From Leptolyngbya sp. FACHB-8 (GTDB lineage: Bacteria > Cyanobacteriota > Cyanobacteriia > Elainellales > Elainellaceae): DNA of 40,754 nt. The stretch is from the NCBI RefSeq assembly GCF_014695575.1, contig NZ_JACJOO010000044.1:1-40754 (forward strand). The letters run 5' to 3'. This document shows positions 1 through 7,212 of this stretch, piece by piece; within the stretch, counting starts at the first letter, position 1, and the number at the start of each line of letters is the position of its first letter. The notes under the pieces were generated by a model. It saw nothing but the letters and a program-made list of their open reading frames with translations. It searched no databases and had not been told where the DNA came from. The position numbers and the translations under genes are program-made.

Positions 1-37
1 TCAGATCACGCAGGGGATGTTTTTGGCGACGGGTCAT
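1..37 (-). CDS. Possible 5' end of a leftward gene cut by the window edge
   Basis: On the minus strand an ATG at 37-35 opens a frame reading MTRRQKHPLRDL before leaving the window. This basic, Pro-containing start resembles the N-termini of some helix-turn-helix or transposase-like proteins of cyanobacteria, but 12 residues cannot identify a family. No convincing Shine-Dalgarno sequence precedes the ATG. It is divergent from the gene starting at 170. Low confidence. Confidence 0.25.
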   Translation of the reverse strand, partial: MTRRQKHPLRDL

Positions 38-66
38 AGCAGGGCACCCAAGGGTTCCCTACTATC

Positions 67-97
67 TTGACAGCCGCCTATAAAAAATGGCGATATT
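67..97 (+). promoter_or_regulatory. Candidate -35/-10 promoter for the gene at 170
   Basis: A perfect -35 hexamer TTGACA lies at 67-72. A weaker -10 candidate, GATATT, lies at 92-97 with a 19-bp spacer. The only support is the consensus match and the position about 70 bp upstream of the first rightward gene. The spacer is longer than the optimum. Confidence 0.3.
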
Positions 98-169
98 CGA
101 GTCAAATGACCCAATCGGCCCAAAACCCTGGCCGATTTGGAGCAGGAAATTAATGCGGCTCAGCCTGTA

Positions 170-1306
170 ATGAAGCCTTATCGGATGGAGCCTCAGCCTG
201 CCCGTCGTCGCTCTGGCTTTGGTGGCAAATTCTTTTTCCTGCTGCTATTGCTAGGGATTCCGGCAGCGGTTGTCTGGGCTGCCAACCTACCCTATGCACC
301 TATCCGCCGTCCGATCGCTCGCAACATGCCCATTCTGCTGTTGCCCAGCTACATGCATGTAGACCGGGATTTTCGGGATGCGATCGCCCTCACCGAACAA
401 TCCAAGCAACTCATCGACAATGCCACCAGTTTTGCCGATATCCAGATGGGCGCTCAGAAGGTGACAGAAGCTCAGGCCAAGCTGGATGCGCTACCCCTGG
501 ATCTGGTGAGCTACTGGCCCAATCGCTATTACTACTGGTACGACTGGCGCTTCAGCCCCGTCGCCTTTAATGGAGCCCGGGCAGAGGTGGGACGGCTGCA
601 AGCCAAAGTCTTTCAGGAGCAGAATGCCCATACGGTGCTGACAGATGTTGAGCAAGCGCTCAACAAGGCCAAGCAAAACTATCAGGCTGCACCCGATCTG
701 GTATCGAAGCAGGCCGCCATTACAGCCTGGCGCGTTGCTCTGAATCAGATGGAGATAGTTCCTGCACAAACACTGGCAGGGGATATAGCACGACAGAAAT
801 TGGAGCCAGAGAAGGATGAGTTTCAGGCGATCGTAGGTGAATCGGCGACAAGTCGTGAGACCGCTGTGCTGATTGAATCAGCCCGAAGCTTTGCGTGGGA
901 AGCCGCAAAGCGAGCACAAAACCCACCCCACTCGGTAGAAGAATGGGCGGCGATCGAACAGCTTTGGGAAAAAGCCATTTATCTACTCAGCCAAGTTTCT
1001 GCCACTACGGATCCAACGGGATTTGCTGAAGCCCAAAAGCTGATGGCAACTTATCAGTCAAATAGGCTGGATATTAGCATTCGGAAGCAGGCGGAGAGTG
1101 AGGCGATCGACTCATTAAAAAGGACACAGCAAGAAATTCAATCGCTACTGGCGCAATTGAACTATATGAACGCCAATCAAGTTGCTGCACGCTTGCAAGG
1201 CATTCTGACTGAGTTGAACAGCATTAAACCCGGCACAACCGCTTATAAAGAAGCTGAAATTTTGCGATTGCAAACCAACAACAAGCTGCAAGAAATCAGT
1301 CGGTAG
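170..1306 (+). CDS. Conserved cyanobacterial membrane-anchored coiled-coil protein, function unknown
   Basis: A protein of about 378 residues with no recognised catalytic domain. After a short basic segment (RRRSGFGGK) there is one strongly hydrophobic helix at about residues 20-39, so it is probably an inner-membrane protein with one anchor. The rest is Gln/Ala/Glu-rich and helical, likely coiled coil, with a Tyr/Trp-rich patch (YWPNRYYYWYDWRFS) after the first helical segment. The frame is open upstream to a TTG at 137. The ATG at 170 is preferred because it starts right before the conserved-looking MKPYRMEPQ segment; neither start has a clear ribosome-binding site. Its neighbour at 1388 is convergent, so it is probably transcribed alone. 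I recognise it only as a cyanobacterial hypothetical family. Confidence 0.75.
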   Translation: MKPYRMEPQPARRRSGFGGKFFFLLLLLGIPAAVVWAANLPYAPIRRPIARNMPILLLPSYMHVDRDFRDAIALTEQSKQLIDNATSFADIQMGAQKVTEAQAKLDALPLDLVSYWPNRYYYWYDWRFSPVAFNGARAEVGRLQAKVFQEQNAHTVLTDVEQALNKAKQNYQAAPDLVSKQAAITAWRVALNQMEIVPAQTLAGDIARQKLEPEKDEFQAIVGESATSRETAVLIESARSFAWEAAKRAQNPPHSVEEWAAIEQLWEKAIYLLSQVSATTDPTGFAEAQKLMATYQSNRLDISIRKQAESEAIDSLKRTQQEIQSLLAQLNYMNANQVAARLQGILTELNSIKPGTTAYKEAEILRLQTNNKLQEISR

Positions 1307-1334
1307 AGGTTAATTGAGCCGAGTCGTTTACAAC

Positions 1335-1389
1335 AATAGGATCTCCGGCTGAAGGACCATATTATGACTCTTCAGCCAGAGATCCTATT
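1335..1389. terminator. 20-bp inverted repeat between convergent genes
   Basis: The arms 1335-1354 and 1370-1389 are complementary with one mismatch around a 15-nt loop. The repeat lies exactly between the convergent genes ending at 1306 (+) and 1388 (-), and its right arm overlaps the stop codon of the latter. A bidirectional terminator or mRNA-end hairpin is likely, although there is no long T run. Confidence 0.5.
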
Positions 1390-1909
1390 ATTCATCGGTG
1401 TCGTGCAGTTTTAATTGCATACAGCAGCGATCGCTCATCGGCAACCCCCACTCTGCTTCAGCACTGCGAATCGCTCGTAAAGCAGGGCTGATGTCTTCGT
1501 CAGGGATAATTTCAAATCCTAACCGGCTGTAATAGGGAGCATTCCAGGGGATGGTGCGAAAGGTGGTGAGGGTGAGGGTGCTGTGGCCTTGGGCTTTGGC
1601 CCACTGAGCGATCGCCTCAATCAGCCGACGCCCGATACCCTGACGAGCGTACCGGGGATCAACATCAATCTCCTGAAGATGCGGTCCCGATGTCAGTACA
1701 CGAACAACAGCAAAAGCAATAGGTTGATCCATTACATCCGCAGCAATCCAGATCAGGAGCCGGGGGGGATCTAAAACCCAGGTGTTGGGTTCTGAGTTGG
1801 CGATCGCTTCATAATCCGTTCCTCTAAACAGCTCGGACCCTGCCTTCTCAATCTGAGATAGATGGGGCAAATCCTCTAGGCGAGCGGGTCGAATGGTGAC
1901 AGCATCCAT
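1388..1909 (-). CDS. GNAT family N-acetyltransferase
   Basis: A 173-residue protein with the GCN5-related acetyltransferase fold. The acetyl-CoA-binding motif A is visible as a beta strand ending in IDVDPRYARQGIGR (about 81-94), followed by the alpha3 helix RLIEAIAQWAKAQG. A late tyrosine segment (NAPYYSRLGFEIIP) is typical of motif B. It should transfer an acetyl group from acetyl-CoA to an amine; the substrate (small molecule, ribosomal protein or other) cannot be read from sequence. Length is normal for a single-domain GNAT. It is leftward and convergent with the preceding gene. The ATG at 1909 is followed directly by the conserved DAVTIRPARLEDL start of the fold, so the start is secure. 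Confidence 0.88.
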   Translation of the reverse strand: MDAVTIRPARLEDLPHLSQIEKAGSELFRGTDYEAIANSEPNTWVLDPPRLLIWIAADVMDQPIAFAVVRVLTSGPHLQEIDVDPRYARQGIGRRLIEAIAQWAKAQGHSTLTLTTFRTIPWNAPYYSRLGFEIIPDEDISPALRAIRSAEAEWGLPMSDRCCMQLKLHDTDE

Positions 1910-2357
1910 ACCATTTCTCGGGTTATTCGTTATCCTACTCCAACTGGCAAGTGTACCTATGACAAATTCATCACTAATTCATTAGGCATTTCATACACTG
2001 ACATATAAATCTTTTCAACCTAGTGCTATATAGATGCAGGGCAAAGTTCTACATCCACACATCACCAGACAGGGAAATACTGCATGCTAAAAAGCATCAT
2101 TTCTTAAAAATTACGTACTGATCACAATGCTGTCTATTCCCTCAACTCGATGTAGTTGCGAAATCATCTCTTAATAAGCTGTTTGAGAAGCTTCAAAGAA
2201 GTGATTTTCCGTGCTTTAAGGAGATAGAAATTAACCGTTGAATTTGACAAGGCTCCTGGAACTCATTTGAAGCAGACTTGGAAAACCTACCCAGCAGTAT
2301 TGTTGGGTAGAATAGCAGTAAACTTACGCTCTTCAAACGGTTTAACCCTGGCATTTT
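1910..2357. other. Gene-free divergent spacer with one small hairpin
   Basis: About 450 bp, AT-rich, between the leftward GNAT gene and rightward ccdA, so it should hold promoters for both. The only clear structure is a 7-bp perfect hairpin (CTACCCA at 2287-2293 with TGGGTAG at 2304-2310), 48 bp before the ccdA start. No convincing reading frame was found. Confidence 0.5.
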
Positions 2358-3101
2358 ATGGTGGAGTACCTTCAAACCCAGCTTTATTATCTGGCCCAGT
2401 TTGCCGATAATCTGGTATCCAGTCAACTGGCTCATCTCACCCCCTTGAGTATTGGGGTGATTTTTCTGGCAGGGTTACTCACCAGCCTGACGCCCTGCAT
2501 GTTATCTATGCTGCCCATTACGGTGGGCTACATTGGCGGGTACGAAGCTCGGGGACGGTTGTGGGCAGCCGCACAATCTACCTGGTTTGCCCTGGGATTG
2601 GCAACAACCCTGGCTATCATGGGGGTGTTGGCGGCGATCGCCGGTCAAGTCTACGGCAAAATTGGCATTGGGCTTCCCATCGTTGTCAGCTTGATTGCCA
2701 TTTTGATGGGGCTCAATCTGCTGGAAGCATTACCCCTAAGACTTCCCTCCTTCACAGGCATGGATTGGATTTCAGAAGATTGGCCCGAGGGCATTCGCTC
2801 CTACGTTTTAGGGTTAACCTTTGGGCTCGTGGCCTCTCCTTGCAGCACTCCTGTCTTGGCAACGCTTCTCGCCTGGGTTTCTACCACGCAAAACCCAGTG
2901 CTGGGAAGTAGTCTGCTGCTGGCCTATACGGCTGGATATGTCACGCCGCTCATCTTAGCAGGCACCTTTACGGCCTCGTTGAAGAAGCTGCTGGAGTTGC
3001 GCCGCTGGTCAGGGTGGATTACGCCCGCCAGTGGAGTGTTATTAGTAGGGTTTGGGGTATTTTCACTACTGGTACGGGTGTTGCCAACCACCGCTCTCTA
3101 A
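2358..3101 (+). CDS. ccdA: CcdA-type cytochrome c biogenesis / thiol-disulfide transporter
   Basis: A 247-residue polytopic membrane protein of the CcdA/DsbD transmembrane family. The family moves reducing equivalents across the membrane by thiol exchange; in cyanobacteria it feeds the lumenal CcsX/CcsB system for cytochrome c heme attachment. Six hydrophobic helices are visible. The two functional cysteines are C47 in LTSLTPCMLSMLPITVGY and C162 in VASPCSTPVLATLL, both in the Pro-Cys or Cys-Pro-rich turns typical of the family. The length matches stand-alone CcdA. The usual partner ccs1/ccsB is not in the window; sppA follows in the same direction after a strong hairpin. The ATG at 2358 is the first good start, without an obvious Shine-Dalgarno. 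Confidence 0.9.
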   Translation: MVEYLQTQLYYLAQFADNLVSSQLAHLTPLSIGVIFLAGLLTSLTPCMLSMLPITVGYIGGYEARGRLWAAAQSTWFALGLATTLAIMGVLAAIAGQVYGKIGIGLPIVVSLIAILMGLNLLEALPLRLPSFTGMDWISEDWPEGIRSYVLGLTFGLVASPCSTPVLATLLAWVSTTQNPVLGSSLLLAYTAGYVTPLILAGTFTASLKKLLELRRWSGWITPASGVLLVGFGVFSLLVRVLPTTAL

Positions 3102-3115
3102 AACAATGAAGACAC

Positions 3116-3154
3116 AATTGATAATTTGTCGGCATTCCCGACAAATTATCAATT
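3116..3154. terminator. Perfect 17-bp hairpin after ccdA
   Basis: The arms 3116-3132 and 3138-3154 are perfectly complementary around a 5-nt loop (CATTC). The repeat sits 15 bp after the ccdA stop. Its base is A/T-rich and its tip is GTCGG/CCGAC. It probably ends or protects ccdA mRNA and separates it from sppA. Confidence 0.6.
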
Positions 3155-3212
3155 TGAGTCAATTTCTACCAGGGCGGAATCTTTATTATTTCTAAGCTTT
3201 AGAGCAACCAAA

Positions 3213-5009
3213 ATGGGCAAGTTTATTCAACAAATCCTGGCGACCGTGATCGGGTTGATTTTATTCGTAACGCTGGGGTTAGGAGGACTGTTATTGTTAG
3301 CAGCGATCGCCGCTGTAGTCACAGAAGGCCCATCCGCTAGCGTCAAAGACGACACCATTCTCACCCTGGATTTGAGCCACGGAATTACCGATGCTAATAT
3401 TGATCCGCCTCTGGGATTAGTGGAAACAGCCCTGGGTTTAGAGAACAAAAGTCGGGCTGTCCCCCTGCGGGTTGCCATTGACGCGATCGACGCTGCCGCC
3501 AAGGATGATCAGATCAAAGCGCTCTACATTACGGGCACCCTGAGTTCCGTCTCGGGCTACGCCACACTAGAAGAATTGCGCCAGGCTCTAGTCGATTTCC
3601 GTGCTTCAGGAAAATCCATTTACGCCTATGGGGGCGGTTGGGATGAACGTGATTATCTACTAGTGTCTGCGGCCGACCACATCATCCTCACCCCCAACGC
3701 CTTGATGGAGTTGAATGGCTTACGCGCCGAAATGATGTTCTTTGCTGGGGCCCTGAATAAATACGGTGTTGGAGTTCAGGTCATTCGAGCTGGACAGTAC
3801 AAAGCTGCCGTGGAGCCTTTCATCCGCACCGATAACAGCCCAGCGGCGGCCCAGCAAACTCAGGCCTTACTCGACGACCTCTGGCAAGAATTTGTGACCC
3901 AGGTAGCCGCAAGCCGCAAGCTAACTCCTGCCAAAATTGAGGCGATCGCCAACCAACAGGGGCTGCTCTCCGCCGAAGCGGCCAAAAACGCCGGGCTGGT
4001 AGATAGGCTAGCCTACCCGGATGAAATGGAAGCCGAACTCCAGAAGTTAACGGGTGCGGAGAAAGCAGAAGACATCCACGACATCAGTGTGATGGAATAT
4101 GCCGAAGTAGCAGATGTGGGAACAACGAACGCCAGTGGCAACAAACAGGTCGCCCTGGTGTACCTGAATGGTGACATTGTGAGCAGCAGTGATAGCTCCG
4201 AGCAGATTGCGGGCGATCGCACCGCTGCCCTCCTCAAGAAGTTACGCCTTGATGATGACGTGAAAGCCGTTGTCCTCCGCATCAATAGCCCTGGCGGCAG
4301 TGCCTTTGCCTCTGAGCTGGTTGCACGGGAAATCAAGCTGCTGCATGATACGAAGCCCACCATTGCATCCATGGGTAACGTGGCGGCCTCAGGCGGTTAT
4401 CAGCTGGCCACCTACGCCCACAAAATCTACGCCTCCCCCGCCACCATTACAGGCTCCATCGGGGTGTTTGGCATGGTGCCTAACGTACAAAAGCTCGCCA
4501 ACGACAACGGCATCACCTGGGATAGTGTCCAAACCAACCCCAGCGCTGATCTGTATAGCATCTCCCGCCCCCGCACGCCTCAGGAGCTAGCCATGCTACA
4601 AGGCATGGTGGATCAAACCTATACTGACTTCCTGAACATGGTGTCTCAATCGCGATCGCTCCCCGTGGCAGATGTGCGAAAAGTCGCCGAGGGTCGCGTC
4701 TGGTCAGGCATTGATGCGAAAGGAGTTGGCCTCGTGGATGAACTGGGTGGGCTGGAAACCGCCATTCAAGCTGCCGCGAAGCAAGCAGACCTCGGAGACA
4801 ACTGGAAACTGGTGGAATATCCGGATGCACAACCCTTCCAACTCCAAGCCCTTACCTCCATCTTGAGCCGAGTCAGTTCCCATAGCGCTGCCAATGATCC
4901 TCTCAATCAGGCGATTCAGAGAGCCCAGCGCGAGCTATCTTTCCTGCAAAACCTGGATGATCCTAAGGGAGTTTACGCGCGATCGGCATTCCAGCCAGAG
5001 ATTCGCTAG
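3213..5009 (+). CDS. sppA: Signal peptide peptidase SppA, long (67K) type
   Basis: A membrane-anchored serine protease of family S49 that degrades signal peptides after their release; in cyanobacteria SppA has also been linked to light acclimation. Using the ATG at 3213 the protein has 598 residues, the size of the E. coli 67K form, with two S49 halves. An N-terminal anchor (IQQILATVIGLILFVTLGLG) lies near residues 4-30. The catalytic pair is visible: the N-terminal-half lysine K197 in RAGQYKAAVEPF and the C-terminal-half serine S363 in INSPGGSAFASE. The frame is open upstream to a TTG at 3126, but that start would fall inside the ccdA hairpin and add a tail before the anchor, so 3213 is preferred. 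Rightward, about 110 bp after ccdA. Confidence 0.93.
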   Translation: MGKFIQQILATVIGLILFVTLGLGGLLLLAAIAAVVTEGPSASVKDDTILTLDLSHGITDANIDPPLGLVETALGLENKSRAVPLRVAIDAIDAAAKDDQIKALYITGTLSSVSGYATLEELRQALVDFRASGKSIYAYGGGWDERDYLLVSAADHIILTPNALMELNGLRAEMMFFAGALNKYGVGVQVIRAGQYKAAVEPFIRTDNSPAAAQQTQALLDDLWQEFVTQVAASRKLTPAKIEAIANQQGLLSAEAAKNAGLVDRLAYPDEMEAELQKLTGAEKAEDIHDISVMEYAEVADVGTTNASGNKQVALVYLNGDIVSSSDSSEQIAGDRTAALLKKLRLDDDVKAVVLRINSPGGSAFASELVAREIKLLHDTKPTIASMGNVAASGGYQLATYAHKIYASPATITGSIGVFGMVPNVQKLANDNGITWDSVQTNPSADLYSISRPRTPQELAMLQGMVDQTYTDFLNMVSQSRSLPVADVRKVAEGRVWSGIDAKGVGLVDELGGLETAIQAAAKQADLGDNWKLVEYPDAQPFQLQALTSILSRVSSHSAANDPLNQAIQRAQRELSFLQNLDDPKGVYARSAFQPEIR

Positions 5010-5044
5010 TTCTCTTTCGACTTCCGCCGTGTTGGATTGGCATG

Positions 5045-5132
5045 GGGTGCATCCCACTTTTGCAAATTTGGAAACCCACTTTTGTAAGTGAAGCGGGCTT
5101 CGCCCGCTTCACTTACAAAAGTGGATGCACCC
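5045..5132. repeat. Long perfect palindrome with GCTTCGC apex and an asymmetric outer arm
   Basis: The inner arms 5076-5098 and 5102-5124 are perfect over 23 bp with the 3-nt loop TTC; the apex reads GCTTCGC (5097-5103). An outer arm, GGGTGCAT at 5045-5052, pairs with ATGCACCC at 5125-5132. The left side carries about 22 extra bases bounded by two copies of CCCACTTTTG. It lies between sppA and mgtE, both rightward. Confidence 0.85.
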
Positions 5133-5257
5133 TTAGCATGTGCATGGCAAGCTTAAGCCTTCAACCGGATTTGATATAACCCCACGTTTGAAACACGCCC
5201 CGCACTTGCACAGTGCTATAGACTAAGTGCAGAGGCGTAGTTCAGGCTGGCAGAAGG

Positions 5258-6652
5258 TTGACTTTCATCGAAGACGATACCCCCATTCCCTCCTTCTCGC
5301 GCAAGGAACTGCAAGAGCTGGTGCGGGCACAACTACAAACCCTGCTAGAGCAAAGTAACTTGCAGGGAGCAAAGGCATTGCTCGTTCCCGTGCAGCCTGC
5401 CGACATTGCAGAAGCAATTGAAGCCTTGCCCAATACGATGCAGGCGATCGCCTTCCGTCTCCTTTCGAAAGACGAGGCGATCGAAGTGTACGAATACCTC
5501 GACTCCTCCGTTCAACAAACCCTGATCGAAGACTTCCGCCGCCAGGATGTGCAGGACATTGTCGGGGAGATGTCTCCCGACGACCGGGCGCGGTTGTTTG
5601 ATGAGTTGCCAGCGAAAGTCGTCACGCGTCTGCTATCGCAACTGAGCCCAGAGGATCGAGAGGCCACAGCCCTACTGCTGGGCTACCAACCGGACACCGC
5701 CGGGCGTATCATGACGCCCGAGTACGTTGCCCTGAAGGAAAACTGGACCGTCACTCGCGCCCTGGAAGAAATCCGCAAGCTGGCGGACATGAGCGAAACC
5801 ATTTATTACCTCTACGTCACCGATCGCGCCCGACAGTTAGTGGGCATTATTTCTCTACGAGGCCTGGTTACCGCTCAACCTGATCAGTTAATTGGCGAGA
5901 TCATGGTACGCGACGTCGTCTACGTCCAAACCGACACCGACCAGGAAGAAGTCGCCAACTTGATTCAGCGTTATGACTTCCTGGCCGTACCCGTAGTCGA
6001 CACAGAACAACGGCTGGTGGGAATCGTCACAGTGGACGATGTGCTTGACGTGGTACAGGAGGAAACCACCGAGGACATCTACCAGTTAGGCGGCGTTCAA
6101 TCTGGCGATGACAGCTACTTTGAAACGGATTTGATGCGAGTAGCTCGCCGTCGGGTCGTCTGGCTGTTCGTTCTGCTGATTACCAATACGGGCACCAGTG
6201 CCGTCATCCGCAGCCAACAAGACATTTTGCAACAGGTTGTTTCCCTGGCAGCCTTTATTCCCCTCCTAATTGGCACCGGAGGCAACGTGGGGGCACAATC
6301 CTCCACGGTCGTTATTCGCGGTTTGAACACGAACGAAATTGGCATCAAAGAGTCTTTTAATGTGATTCGGCGAGAGGCGATCGCAGGTGCCTTCCTCGGC
6401 CTCATGTTGGGAACTGTGGTAACGGTATGGGCTTACTTTTTGCAGGGAAATCTGGCAGTGGCGATCGCCGTAGGGTGCAGCCTGGTGGCGATCTCGGTTC
6501 TGGCGTCCGTAGCAGGTTCAGCGTTGCCGTTCCTGTTTATGGCGATCGGCTTTGACCCCGCGTTGATGTCGGCCCCCTTTATTACGACTTTTGTGGATGT
6601 ACTGGGTGTACTCATTTACCTCAACTTTGCCCGCTTAATTTTGAGGCTATAA
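5258..6652 (+). CDS. mgtE: Magnesium transporter MgtE
   Basis: A 464-residue Mg2+-selective channel of the MgtE family. Domain order is the standard one: a helical N domain (about 15-135, with the signature EMSPDDRARLFDELP), a CBS pair (about 145-270, ending VGIVTVDDVLDVVQEE) that senses cytoplasmic Mg2+, a connecting helix, and a five-helix membrane domain from about 297. The pore signatures GGNVGAQSS (341-349) and DPALMSAPFITTFVDVLG (433-450) are intact. The only start upstream of the conserved N domain in this frame is a TTG at 5258, since a stop lies at 5219; a TTG start is therefore likely. Rightward, isolated by the palindrome upstream and an inverted repeat downstream. Confidence 0.95.
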   Translation: MTFIEDDTPIPSFSRKELQELVRAQLQTLLEQSNLQGAKALLVPVQPADIAEAIEALPNTMQAIAFRLLSKDEAIEVYEYLDSSVQQTLIEDFRRQDVQDIVGEMSPDDRARLFDELPAKVVTRLLSQLSPEDREATALLLGYQPDTAGRIMTPEYVALKENWTVTRALEEIRKLADMSETIYYLYVTDRARQLVGIISLRGLVTAQPDQLIGEIMVRDVVYVQTDTDQEEVANLIQRYDFLAVPVVDTEQRLVGIVTVDDVLDVVQEETTEDIYQLGGVQSGDDSYFETDLMRVARRRVVWLFVLLITNTGTSAVIRSQQDILQQVVSLAAFIPLLIGTGGNVGAQSSTVVIRGLNTNEIGIKESFNVIRREAIAGAFLGLMLGTVVTVWAYFLQGNLAVAIAVGCSLVAISVLASVAGSALPFLFMAIGFDPALMSAPFITTFVDVLGVLIYLNFARLILRL

Positions 6653-6672
6653 AACAACACCTGGAGAGTTTC

Positions 6673-6724
6673 GCTGAATCTCTAATTGGCGTACGCGACA
6701 CCCACGCCTATTAAGAGATTCAGC
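6673..6724. terminator. Inverted repeat downstream of mgtE
   Basis: GCTGAATCTCT (6673-6683) pairs perfectly with AGAGATTCAGC (6714-6724). Inner GGCGT/ACGCC continues the stem with small interruptions. It starts about 20 bp after the mgtE stop. There is no T run on the rightward side. Confidence 0.45.
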
Positions 6725-6792
6725 TCGCCTACACCCTACTGAGAAAAAACGCTACAATCCAGATCCAAACTCTTGTAACTCAGTCACCCAGT

Positions 6793-7095
6793 ATGTTGAC
6801 TTCGTTACTCATTCTGTGTTTTGGTCTGACTCCCTCGGTGATCTCATTGTGGTGCCTGCGACATTCCAGAGCAGAGTCTCAGGCGCGCTTTCAACATGCA
6901 ATGGAATCCATGAGCTACAGACGGTTTGCCACGCCGACCCAGCGGCCGGATCAGCAATATGTAGAGGGATTAGGGCTGGTAGTTGGGAATATTCGCTGTC
7001 AGTATAATGCGCGATCGCCCTACATCCGCTGTGCTATCAACCCCAGCGGCCCCTGCGACGAATGCTCCCACTTTGAAGAACGGCCTTTGCCATAG
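6793..7095 (+). CDS. Small conserved cyanobacterial protein with CxxC-type C-terminus (DUF6464-like)
   Basis: A 100-residue protein. The N-terminus is one hydrophobic helix (LTSLLILCFGLTPSVISLW), giving a membrane anchor or signal sequence. The C-terminal half has the conserved pattern CQYNARSPYIRCAINPSGPC followed by DECSHFE, with four cysteines (CQY, RCA, GPC, ECS) that could bind a metal or form disulfides. I recognise the pattern as a cyanobacterial domain of unknown function, probably DUF6464, from memory only. The ATG at 6793 follows 'cagt' without a clear ribosome-binding site. It is rightward and convergent with the large fusion gene ending at 7206. Function unknown. Confidence 0.75.
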   Translation: MLTSLLILCFGLTPSVISLWCLRHSRAESQARFQHAMESMSYRRFATPTQRPDQQYVEGLGLVVGNIRCQYNARSPYIRCAINPSGPCDECSHFEERPLP

Positions 7096-7107
7096 TGTGT
7101 AATTTTT

Positions 7108-7212
7108 GCGTTGAGAACGTTCAATAGAACGTTCTCAACGCAGATTTAGCCCATGGCCATCGTGCCTACCTCAAGGGAGTTCAGTGAAACGTCCTTAACG
7201 CGGGTTTAGCCA
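7108..7212. repeat. Perfect 15-bp hairpin plus degenerate direct repeat at a convergent gene junction
   Basis: The arms 7108-7122 and 7127-7141 are perfect with the loop AATA; the half-site GAACGTTC is itself palindromic. The sequence from 7121 to about 7152 recurs in degraded form at 7181-7212 (TTCAGTGAAACG... GGTTTAGCC), 60 bp later. The second copy runs into the 3' end of the leftward gene. It probably serves as a terminator for both convergent genes. Confidence 0.6.
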
